Shown: positions 34,312-42,847 of the stretch, in pieces
How the letters are laid out: the number at the start of each line of letters is the position of its first letter
How positions within the stretch are numbered: the stretch's first letter is position 1
From: Adiantum capillus-veneris
Taxonomy: Eukaryota; Streptophyta; Polypodiopsida; Polypodiales; Pteridaceae
Assembly (NCBI GenBank): GCA_014529385.2
Contig: CM043963.1
Coordinates: forward strand, 66,231,895-66,295,894
DNA: 64,000 nt
Direction of reading: 5' to 3'
The notes under the pieces: generated by a model
Database searches by the model: none
What the model was told of the DNA's origin: nothing
What the model saw: the letters and a program-made list of their open reading frames with translations, nothing else
Translations under genes and position numbers: made by a program

Positions 34312-34680
34312 AGCTCTCAGCTCCAAGGGCCTTGGTAAAGATATCCGCTAGCTGCTCCCCTCTGTGCTGACGTAGACCAAGTCGATGTCGCCCGCCAAAA
34401 CTCGCTCTCGAACGTAGTGGTAATGGACCTCTATGTGCTTGGTCCTGGCATGGAACACTGGGTTCCTAGCCAACTGCATGCTGCTGAGGTTGTCACAATG
34501 GATGACAATCTCTTGGTCCACCTGCACTCCCAAGTCCTCAAGTAATGTGCGTAGCCAAGCTACCTCGCACGCCGCAACTGCTGCACCTCTGTACTCGGTC
34601 TCTGTGCTCGATAAAGCAACCATAGGCCGCTTTTTGCTACTCCAAGTAACAGCAGCACTCCCAAAAGAGTGTTGCTCCAA
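34312..34680 (-). pseudogene. K RNase H, C-terminally truncated
   Basis: The minus-strand frame encodes PMVALSSTETEYRGAAVAAC and later HCDNLSSMQLARNPVFHAR and HIEVHYHYVRERV, typical of copia RNase H. A frameshift near 34350 is followed in another frame by EQLADIFTKALGAE, the conserved end of copia RNase H. The element then stops at 34312. A ~38-bp direct repeat at 34640-34700 (AAGTAACAG-AGCACTCCC) lies at the upstream edge. Confidence 0.85.
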
Positions 34681-34739
34681 GTAACAGTAGCACTCCCAAA
34701 AGAGAACATGAAGCCACTCGTAGATCTCCTATCAACAAT

Positions 34740-35390
34740 TCTACCTGCCTAATCTGCATCTGTATACCCATACAATTCTAATGGCGCATCTACTGCGTAG
34801 AACAATGCGTAGTCAAGAGTCCCTTGCACATACCGAAGTGTGCGTCTTACTCCATCCAAATCTGTCTTCCTCGGAAGCTGCATGAACTGACTCTCCAAGC
34901 CTACTGTGTAGCTCAAGTTTGGCCTCGTGATAGTTAAGTAGATTAGACTACCCACAATCTTCCTGTACATGTTGACATCCTCAACAACATCACCCTTCTC
35001 TGCCACTTGGCAATGGCACCAACTCCCATGTGTCGTTTGCTTCCAATGCAGCCATCTCTTCATTCATTGCATCATCCCAATGCACATTTCCAACTGCATC
35101 CTCAAAACATGTGGGCTCCACATCCTGTATCACCTTAGCCATGTAGGCTTGGTGATGCACTAGATACCCATCATAAGTCAATTTATGAACTGGATTTCTG
35201 ACTCTTTTAGATCTGCGCGGTCCTGGGTCACTCCTTTGCCCTCTAGCATCTTCTTGTACTTTCCTTACACCAGGTGTCCTGACAGCCGGAATTCCAAATT
35301 CCTCATCAAGACTTTGTTCAGAACCATCTGAATCCATGTCTACATGTGAAAACCCTGATGATGCATCAGCCATAAAGGGAGGTTCATCAA
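34740..35390 (-). pseudogene. K integrase-RT linker and RT remnant with core deleted
   Basis: The frame 34990-35373 encodes the acidic linker (RRSKRVRNPVHKLTYDG) and the RT start (NEEMAALEANDTWELVPLPS). It then joins directly to the RT end in frame 34749-35063 (MYRKIVGSLIYLTITRPNLS, DGVRRTLRYVQGTLDYALFY). The whole palm with the YVDD motif is absent. The join lies near 35000. Confidence 0.85.
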
Positions 35391-35744
35391 CCTTTTCCTT
35401 TCCTTTTCGTGATACATTCCAAAGCCATTTGGATTGAAGCGAACCTGCAAACCCTGCTCAACCATTTGTCCAACAGAAACAAGATTCTTTGTAATGTTTG
35501 GGACATGAAGTACATCTGCTAAGTACTTTGATTTCCCACTCTTCGTATTTAGAGGTATGTCCCCTACATGAGCAATGGGGTGAGCTATGTCATCTCCTAT
35601 CTGCACATAGCCTGACACATCTGGTTTGCGCATATCTCTAAACCACTCTCCACGAGACGTCATGTGATTAGAGGCACCTGAATCCACATACCAAACATCA
35701 TCTTGAGTGGAATTCTCTGCAGTCATTGTATTCATTACATGCTA
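35380..35744 (-). pseudogene. K protease, integrase deleted downstream
   Basis: The frame 35340-35735 contains DDVWYVDSGASNHMT (catalytic D-S-G) and the conserved LADVLHVPNITKNLVSVGQM. It ends shortly after GFGMYHEKERK, where the GAG-pre-integrase segment would start. The sequence then jumps to the linker, so all of integrase is missing. It is in the same frame as gag, separated by one TAG stop at 35742-35744. Confidence 0.85.
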
Positions 35745-36710
35745 CATAACAAACATGCGCTCGTTTTTGCTGTCATCTGCATCTCTGCTAGTAGATGCAT
35801 AGTTGCCCTGTTCTCTCTTTCCACTTGCTTTTCCCTTTGGACAGTCACGTGACATGTGACCTCTTTCACCACAAGTCCAACATTCTCTGCTATCTGCAGT
35901 ATGTTGCTGCCTGCTTGATCCTGCACCACGACCTCTTTGACTCCCCCTGCCTTGAGACTGGTTTCCCCTGCCACCTGTATTGTTTTGATTTGATTGACCT
36001 TCTTGAAATTGGCCCCTGCAACCCCTTGGGCCTCGACCACGACCTCTACCTCTACCTCTGTTGGAGTTAGAATAGAAGACCTGTTCAGAATTATTTCTAC
36101 CATGAGAAGAAGATGTGTCAAGGTTCTTCTCCTCAAGAATAAGCATAGAAATCAAATCTTGGAACACGGGGATGTCGTCTCTTGTATTCATGGAAGACCT
36201 GAAATGTACATACTCATCTCCTAGACCATCCAGGCATGCACAGACAATGTCATCGTCTTCCACTGAAACTTTAATAGATCCAAGAGCCTCAATGATACTC
36301 TTGATCTTCAAGGCATAATCATTGATTGAGAGGTTGTTCCTCTTAACCAGATTTAGCTCCGACTTTAGTTGAAGCTTCGTGGCCTTGGTGTTCACCTCGA
36401 ACACTCTGCCTAAGTTTTTCCATGCAATGGCGGGGGTTTCAGCATCCTGTAGATAGCCCATCATGCCATCTGTGATGCTCATAGAAAGCCAATACATCAC
36501 TTTGCTCTGGCCTTGTTGCCAGTCCCTCAAAGCTTTCCTTTGTTCTGCTGTAGCATTTGCCTCAAGAATCTCTGGTTCCTTTTCATTGTCTCCTTCTACA
36601 TAGTCCCAATAACCTTTTCCTTTTAGGAAATTTGTTATTCTGAACTTCCATGCAGGGTAGTTATTTTTCTCAAGCTTCTTAGAAACACTCTGACTGAAAC
36701 CGTCAGACAT
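35742..36710 (-). CDS. K copia gag, 322 codons, intact
   Basis: It starts MSDGFSQSVSKKLEKNNYPA and has the copia capsid segment (WKFRITNFLKGKGYWDYVEG; later LLQLKSELNLVKRN-like motif) across residues ~10-200. An RG/RGRGRG-rich linker follows, then the CCHC knuckle CWTCGERGHMSRDCPK near residue 285. It ends FVM-stop (TAG), three codons before the protease-frame ATG in the same frame. The start is ~270 bp from the primer site, giving a normal leader. It could still make particles in trans if expressed. Confidence 0.85.
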   Translation of the reverse strand: MSDGFSQSVSKKLEKNNYPAWKFRITNFLKGKGYWDYVEGDNEKEPEILEANATAEQRKALRDWQQGQSKVMYWLSMSITDGMMGYLQDAETPAIAWKNLGRVFEVNTKATKLQLKSELNLVKRNNLSINDYALKIKSIIEALGSIKVSVEDDDIVCACLDGLGDEYVHFRSSMNTRDDIPVFQDLISMLILEEKNLDTSSSHGRNNSEQVFYSNSNRGRGRGRGRGPRGCRGQFQEGQSNQNNTGGRGNQSQGRGSQRGRGAGSSRQQHTADSRECWTCGERGHMSRDCPKGKASGKREQGNYASTSRDADDSKNERMFVM

Positions 36711-36978
36711 TTTGAAGCACTAAGACAAAATAGTTGCAATCTGCAAAAACTTGCAAATCTGTTGAACCTGCTGTCGTGGTACCTGTAACGCTTTCTACAC
36801 TCAACGAGTGTCCACAATCAAGCGTACATACAACCACTGTACTTGTACAATAAATCTCTGTGTACTGCACTTTGGATACCTGTTCAAAAACTTGTACGAA
36901 AAACTTGCATCTGGTCGTGGATTGCGAACGAAGGGATTGTGATGCTTTTGCTCTCTTAGCCTCTCTTGCCTGCACCAG

Positions 36979-36990
36979 GCTCTGATACCA
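36979..36990 (-). promoter_or_regulatory. K primer binding site (tRNA-iMet)
   Basis: The minus strand reads TGGTATCAGAGC, the classic initiator-Met primer site, directly next to the LTR end at 36991. Confidence 0.9.
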
Positions 36991-37311
36991 TGTAAAGAAA
37001 GAGGATGCAAGAGAGCTACACAAGACAAGCACAAAGCACACAAAGATGGAAAGCTTCTTCTTCTTCTCACAGAAAAGAGAGTACAAAATGACTAAGTGCT
37101 AAAACTGAAAAGTAGCACATATGTACATGCGGTCACTAAGTGTGAACTCGCTAGAAGTGTACTAGGCTGTCACTATAAGTGTAGTCCAGCTGTAGAATCA
37201 CTGGCAGAGATCCTCTGTGTCGGTCACCTAACGCACCTATGAGTAAATGTCGTAAGCGGTCAAGACCCGTAGTGGATGCCAGCTCAAGATGTAGAGCTCG
37301 ACATCTCAACA
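36991..37311 (-). mobile_element. K 5' LTR (about 321 bp)
   Basis: The inner end is fixed by the primer site. The outer end is inferred from TGTTGAGATGTCGAGC on the minus strand (plus-strand ...CTCAACA at 37311), giving TG...CA termini and a normal copia length. There is no second LTR to confirm it. Confidence 0.65.
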
Positions 37312-38077
37312 GTGCTATCATTGCATGCAACACCATCATCATCATCCATTGTAGCACAACTACCATCTCCTACAACGTTGTTGTTATCGTTCATTCAACT
37401 GTCATCCACCATCATTTGTAATTGCCATTGATTGTCTCCATTGCCACTTTCTGTAGCACCACTCATCATCACGACAGCCCCCAGTTCACAACCACTTCTA
37501 GTTGCAATAGCCCATCGGCCGCCTCCTGCCAGAGTCATAGTACACCACCACCTTTACCAATTTCTCACAACCATCGGAGTAATCTCCATGCATGCTTGTC
37601 GTTCCCGTGTGTTGGTTGCCTCAACCAAAAATCTCATCATCTGCTCTCTCTCTGCTCTGTTATTACATAGAATAGAGATTAATACAAGGCTCCAACTTAT
37701 TGTAGGGCATCAGTGAAGGCAATTTCTCAAGTATTAAGCTCACTAATGGGATTTCACACGTGCGGGCAACAATAAAGAAAATCTCTCAAGACGGATTCTC
37801 TATGCCAAGTTTGACTACAACGGTTATGGATTTCTTATCACAAACTCTTGCAATGGATTTTATGACTCACCACGATGCTGATTCATTACTCTTGGAAGAG
37901 AGGGGGGTGATTATTTTACTTTATGGCTCATTTGTTAAGCATTGTGTATGCAAATCTCCATTTTTTTTGTTTTTCGTGCATATGTTTTCCAAAATAAAAA
38001 ATAAAAAATGTTTGCCCATCGTAGTGTGTCCATGCCACTCTCTACTTCTCTAGGTTTTTTGGGCTTGCTATCACTGG
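37312..38077. other. unannotated CAT/CAC-rich interval
   Basis: Imperfect ATC/CAC-rich sequence (37320-37560) and AT-rich sequence follow. No domain was recognised. It could be the leader of the old chromovirus W, but no LTR matching 59678-60042 was found here. Confidence 0.35.
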
Positions 38078-38804
38078 TTGATTGCAGGCTTAACCCTAAC
38101 CAAGCTAATTGGTCATAGATGCCAAGTGCTTTTATGCTATGGAACATGTTCATCAGTCACCTCATGTGGCCGGCCAACACACTCCACATCCATAGACCCT
38201 CCCGTTGGACCTAGTGTGCCCATAGAGGCTACCAACACTAATGACCCACTTCTGGACAATGAGCCAAATTTCATGGAGATCAACGTCTCCGAGAGGGACC
38301 ATGAAGAACCCGTATATGATGATGACAAGGACTATGACCTAGCTGACCTTGCCAATATCCTGAACAGAGATAGAGCTCTCTAGCAGGATATTCAAATGCT
38401 TTAATGCAAAATTGACCACCTTAGAAAAAGTCCAGGCTGATGTAGTCACAATGTTGTAGAGCATGTCCACACACCTAGATGTGTTGACAGTCTCTTCAAT
38501 TGGCTGTCCTCTTCCTTGTAGTAAGAGGACACGTGGCACAAGTGAGCATAGCCTCACCCATAGTTACGCGAGTTCAGGCCGATGCACCTACAGGACCGTC
38601 CATAGAGAAAATCCTTGTCTCTACTCAAGGATTTCAAGTTTCCTAGCTTTGGAGGCGAGGAAAGAGAGCAGAACAAAGTTTCTGTGAGTATGTTCCTAGC
38701 AAAGTGGTCCGACATTCGTGTGTGGTCAAGACGTGCATAGTGAGGCTAGGAAAGAGAGCAGAATAAAGTTTCTGTGAGTATGTTCCTAGCAAAGTGGTCC
38801 GACA
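38078..38804 (+). pseudogene. W gag, N-terminal part (left of the Y insertion)
   Basis: The frame 38078-38383 is acidic (EPVYDDDKDYDLADLANILN) with no clear family. Downstream, broken frames give DFKFPSFGGEER-like sequence near 38625, reminiscent of the start of a Ty3 capsid. The gag reading continues after Y at 58022, since the sequence on both sides of Y fits one gag gene. Assignment rests mainly on position and flank continuity. Confidence 0.4.
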
Positions 38805-38840
38805 TTCGTGTGTGGTCAAGACGTGCATAGTGCGGCTAGG
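38661..38840. repeat. 90-bp tandem duplication across the W/Y junction
   Basis: 38661-38750 and 38751-38840 are nearly identical (one change at ~38673 and one near 38743/38833). Each unit contains 54 bp of W flank plus 36 bp of the Y LTR end. AGGAAAG occurs both in the W flank (38657-38663) and in the Y LTR, providing the likely crossover point. Confidence 0.85.
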
Positions 38841-39905
38841 AAAGCGTCGAGCCTTTGATTGTTAGGGTTTGAAGTAAAATCAAGTAAACCATAGAACCTT
38901 TGAAAAAGACACACTCAAAGAGACCAAAACTCCAGTCATGAAATTATCACTCTAGAAAATAATCAATATCAACAAAAAACTCTTGTGTGTGTGATCATTT
39001 GGTGTAGCCTCGCTCCGAATCGCATATATATGGTCGTGACCATTTCATGGGAGCTCAAATTTCACTCCTAGCTGAGAAAAGATGGTTCCATCATTGATAT
39101 GGAATTTTGAGCTATTTTATGCTAATTTTGGGCTATTTTTTTCCATTTTTAGTCATTTTTAGCCCAAAAATGCCCTTTTTGGTCCATAAAAGGCCCGAAC
39201 AAGCTCGAAAAAAAATTTGAATTTGAGGAAAAATTGCATTGGTTTCAAATTTATTTCCAACCTAGATTTCTCACTTGGCAAGCACTTTGTAGACCTCTTT
39301 TACAACCACATATGATACTTGTTGTTTTTAGACAAGAATCGCCCGCATTGAACTTTCTAGACAAAACAAGTGTGCCATCTCAAAACACTTAACATTAGTA
39401 CATTTCTAAAGCAAATTAGAATATTTTATTTAGAGAAAACATGTCAAAGAATATATTTATGACTATGGCATCCGTTTTCACATATATCAAACTATGTACA
39501 TTAAGTTTTTTTTCATTCTCCATGCACGATCAAATTTCATGTTAAACCTCATTTTCTCACTTGGATAGAACTTTAGATACATCTGTTACAGCCACACGTA
39601 AAACCTACTATTTTACGATTGAGATCATCTGCATTGAACTTTCTAGGCAAAACAAGTGTGCCACCTCAAAACACTTGACAATTATACATTTCTAAGAGAA
39701 AATTATGCATATTTTATTGACAAAAAATATGCCATAGTACCATGTCTAGGTTCTCACCTCCTAGTAAGGTATATACATAATTACGAACGTGGCATCTATT
39801 TTTGCATCTATCACACTGTGTACATTATAATATTTGGTTCCACATAACAAAAGCATTAACCGTGACGTAGATATTTTAGTTTCACATTATGCACACGTCA
39901 CGGCA
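38805..39905 (-). mobile_element. Y 3' LTR
   Basis: It aligns with 56972-58021 in order and orientation: the 'gtcaagacgtgcatagtg' start, the 'gaaatcatcactcta' type block near 38940, 'ttgagctattttatgctaa' near 39105, the block near 39625-39640 (CATTGAACTTTCTAGGCAAAAC), and the end TTATGCAC..CGGCA. The outer start (TTCGTGTG rather than TG) is uncertain by a few bases. Confidence 0.75.
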
Positions 39906-40209
39906 GTACATCCAACCTCTAAACTTGCACATCCTCCATCATGTTCCACACATATATTTTTTCATGTTCACTCTTCAATTAATTCAACATATAGGTCAAT
40001 CCCATTTTCATCTTCAATGAAGTCTACTATCATCCTCATCCATAGCATTTTCATCATAATCCTCATTTTGACTTTCTTGCAAGTCAAAGGACTCTTTGGC
40101 AACTCTTCTTTTGAATAGCTTGATCCTTTTTCCTGCAATGGGAATCTTCCTTTCTTTCACATCCAACTCATACAAAGTGTAAGTTGCATTCCTATGTACA
40201 TGCTTAACC

Positions 40210-40673
40210 CCTAGGGGATTCACTTATACTTCGGGGGGATGTCACCTGCGTGCAACCATATGGGGAAAACCCTCTATCTACTACGGACCCCTGAGCACTA
40301 ACCCAATCCCCTATCTCCAAATTCCTAAAGTATCCATATACCCCCTTTCTCTAGTGCTTGTATAGTCGATTGTCCCTCTTTGTAATATATATACGGGTTG
40401 TAAAAATTGTCGTTTTTTGAAATTTTGATAGTTTCCATTGTACATTGACAATAATTTCAAAATATTGTTATTTTTAGAGAGTATGATAGTTTCCTTTGTA
40501 TAGTTTTAAAATTTTCAAATCATGTTTTTTTTCTTTTGCCTAGCATGCATAACACTACGTTAAAAGCAAGCATGGGGACGATGGTGGGGAGATGGGCAAT
40601 GGATCAAACACATTTTTCTCTCCATAGAGAGCTCATCAATGGTTGAGAGGGGATAAGAGTTACAAGAAGGCAA

Positions 40674-40712
<39 letters not shown>

Positions 40713-41140
40713 CTGGGCTAGGCTGTTTACTTCAAGTGTAAAAAATATTTGAGGGGTGTAAGGTGAGTTCCATGAGGGAGGTGTATAAGTTAGAATGGAG
40801 CATCCACTTCTAGTGAGCAAAATCACATCTTCCATTGAGCAGGTGCAAAAACTATGGCTTAATGAGATGATTGCAAAATTGAAGATAAGGGATATTGTAA
40901 AGAAATTGGAAAAGTTCTAGAGAATCTTGGAAGTAAAGGATAAAATTTGCCAAATGTGAGAGGTATTTAGTGGAATTTTAAGATTTGAGGGTTTCCCCTC
41001 TCTCCTCCCTCCCTTCTCTCGACCTATGGTAGATATCAAAAATACGTGGGGGGTTACCCCTATTGTATACGCTTATGGTATCCCTATTAAAAACACACTC
41101 ACGTAATACCATATGAAACTACATAGTGAATCCCATGGGG
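40210..41140. mobile_element. M2: ~930-bp TIR element inside Y integrase
   Basis: Inverted ends CCTAGGGGATTCACTTAT (left) and CCCATGGGATTCACTATG (right, read inward) are flanked by GCTTAACC on both sides (40202-40209; 41140-41147, overlapping the end by one base). Integrase reading continues on either side. The interior has no transposase-like frame, only a 39-base G run (40674-40712) and AT-rich sequence. It shares end motifs with M1 and M3, so it may be a longer family member. Confidence 0.6.
40674..40712. repeat. G39 homopolymer
   Basis: 39 consecutive G in M2. Length accuracy in such runs is doubtful. It could form G-quadruplex structure. ORFs through it are artefacts. Confidence 0.85.
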
Positions 41141-41385
41141 CTTAACCACATAAGGACCAAACCATCTCTTTGAAAGTTTTCTTATTGTTTAATGTTGGTT
41201 GTCAAGACTCTTGTCATACACCAACACCCAATCACCTTCCTCGATAGTTTTAGTCTTGAGCATATGTCTTTTTTCAAACCTATCTTTATTCTTTAGCGTT
41301 GCATCCTTTGATCGTGCTATTTCAATCTTAATATCTTGAAGCCTTCTTTCTTATTGTTGTATGCACAAAGCAAGAAGGTCTTCCC

Positions 41386-41640
41386 CTCGGCAGGTGCACG
41401 TTTAATAAATTATTCATATAACGTGTGTTCAAAGGGTAATAAAGAAACCCCTTTACTTACATACTTAAGGTAATAAAATAACCACTGTTTCTTCAAAAAC
41501 TTATGGGTTTTTTTAAAAATCAATTTAAAAACCCCTTTTGATAACATAATCTTGTTAAATTTTTAAATATTTTGCAATTAAAAAACCCATTCATTTGAAC
41601 TCACATGGTAACTTACATGTCTAAGAGATGAACCCCCCGA
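41386..41640. mobile_element. M3: ~255-bp MITE with 9-bp target duplication
   Basis: GGTCTTCCC flanks both ends (41377-41385, 41641-41649). Inverted ends are CTCGGCAGGTGCACG and, from the right, TCGGGGGGTTCATC. Subterminal ATAACGTGTGTTCAAA (left) and CATGTGAGTTCAAA (right, read inward) match each other and M1. The interior is AT-rich and non-coding. A 9-bp duplication is typical of Mutator-like elements. Confidence 0.75.
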
Positions 41641-42440
41641 GGTCTTCCCTACTTATTCCATCCACCCAAGGAAATGCATTCCATGTTGGAATTACAACCT
41701 CAATTGGCATTACAAGTTCCTAACCATACATCAACTCAAAAGGCATATAACGAGTAACTTAGCTATGAATTGTACAATCAGCCCATAAAGCATAGGGCAA
41801 TAGCCTAGGCCACTCTCCTAGTTCACCTTTGCAAGCCTTAGCCAAAGCTTCAATGATATGAGTATGCCCACGCTCCGATTTACCATTTCCTTCAGGATTA
41901 AAAGCAGTATTGAGCACAAGTTTAATGCTCAACCTAGAGAAAAAATCCCTAGCTTTGTCAGCATCCAATGCACACTTGTCTGCTATTATTTTACCAACAC
42001 AGCCATAACATCTGATCACATGTTACAAGAGGAACTTACATATCCCTTCTATGCTCGTTCTTTTTGTTCTTAGAGCACAATTTGAAACCTAGTTAGTTAA
42101 GTCTTCTCATGCAAGCACTATGTACCTCATCTACCATAATCCTAATGGCATTGTAACCAAATCTACTATCCACTTATAGTGCATGTCCAACGGGTAAGTA
42201 GGGTGTAATCCATCACGATGATGCATATTTGAACACATGTGATAGGTTTCACAAGCCTCTACAAAGTGAGATATATCTTTATACATACCTTTCCACCAAT
42301 ACCTCTATTTCATTCTAGTAAAGGTGACACATACACCTCTGTGACTAGCATAAATACTCTCATGAAACTTTTTGATAAGCTCATTTTGAATGTACTTATC
42401 ATTTACAACTCTCAACGGTATCCCATTTCTTTGTTTTGGA

Positions 42441-42842
42441 TGCTTCCACAAGTATCCATCTGTCAAAAAGTATCCATAGGCCTTTTTACATATTCTTTTG
42501 AACTCTTGATTAGTCCACCCTTCTTGCCTTGTCAAAGTGCTTAGGTAACGTCCAATGAGCAACCAATCACCTTGATATAGGTGCATTTGATAGGCAAACT
42601 GATCACCCTTGGCATGAGAGATACTATAAGAACTCGTGCCTACGTTATCACCCTCAACAAACATTTCTTCTTCATTTTCATACCTTGCTCTAGAAAGAAT
42701 ATATGTAATTAGATTATCTTTACCCACAATATGCTCAAATTTTGGATTCAAGGAATTTCCGTAGACAATCCATCTCATCATAGCAATGTCAAGAATTGAA
42801 ATGCTTGTGATCATTCCAAGAAGTAGTAGACAATCAGTCTCC
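42441..42842 (-). pseudogene. Y RNase H, C-terminal part
   Basis: The frame 42305-42844 begins with the end of RNase H: DIAMMRWIVYGNSLNPKFEH then IVGKDNLITYILSRARY, the usual 'V.G..N..AD.LSR' end with the catalytic Asp changed (ITYILSR). It then runs into the integrase zinc domain. The first half of RNase H and the RT palm are missing; Z is inserted exactly at the break (TSD 42843-42847). Confidence 0.75.
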
Positions 42843-42847
42843 ACTAT

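Larger units (their letters stand above)
34312..37311 (-). mobile_element. K: deletion-derivative Ty1/copia element
   Basis: A minus-strand copia element with 5' LTR (36991-37311), iMet primer site, gag, protease, part of the integrase-RT linker, the RT end and RNase H. Integrase and the RT catalytic core are deleted, and the 3' end (RNase H tail onward, 3' LTR) is missing at the junction with L. The order protease before RT, with integrase expected between them, identifies copia. Coding quality is otherwise good, so the deletions are probably not ancient. Confidence 0.9.
40014..42440 (-). pseudogene. Y integrase, interrupted by two TIR elements
   Basis: Minus strand, N to C: zinc-binding part FHESIYASHRGVCVTFTRMK (~42310-42370), catalytic core with NPEGNGKSERGHTHIIEALA (41759-42019), then a C-terminal part near 41320 (RRLQDIKIEIARSKDATLKN). 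A GPYVVK segment at ~41145-41160 ends at M2 and resumes beyond it as HVHRNATYTLYELDVKERKI, then IPIAGKRIKLFKRR (40080-40210). M3 (41386-41640) lies between core and tail. No chromodomain follows. Confidence 0.8.

Noticed and set aside
36979-36990. GCTCTGATACCA sequences considered as tRNA gene pieces
   Set aside because: They are primer binding sites next to LTRs (also 51084-51095). No cloverleaf can be drawn around them.
37320-37560. CAT/CAC-rich frames (His/Thr/Ser-rich ORFs)
   Set aside because: Low-complexity composition with overlapping frames on one strand and no domain.
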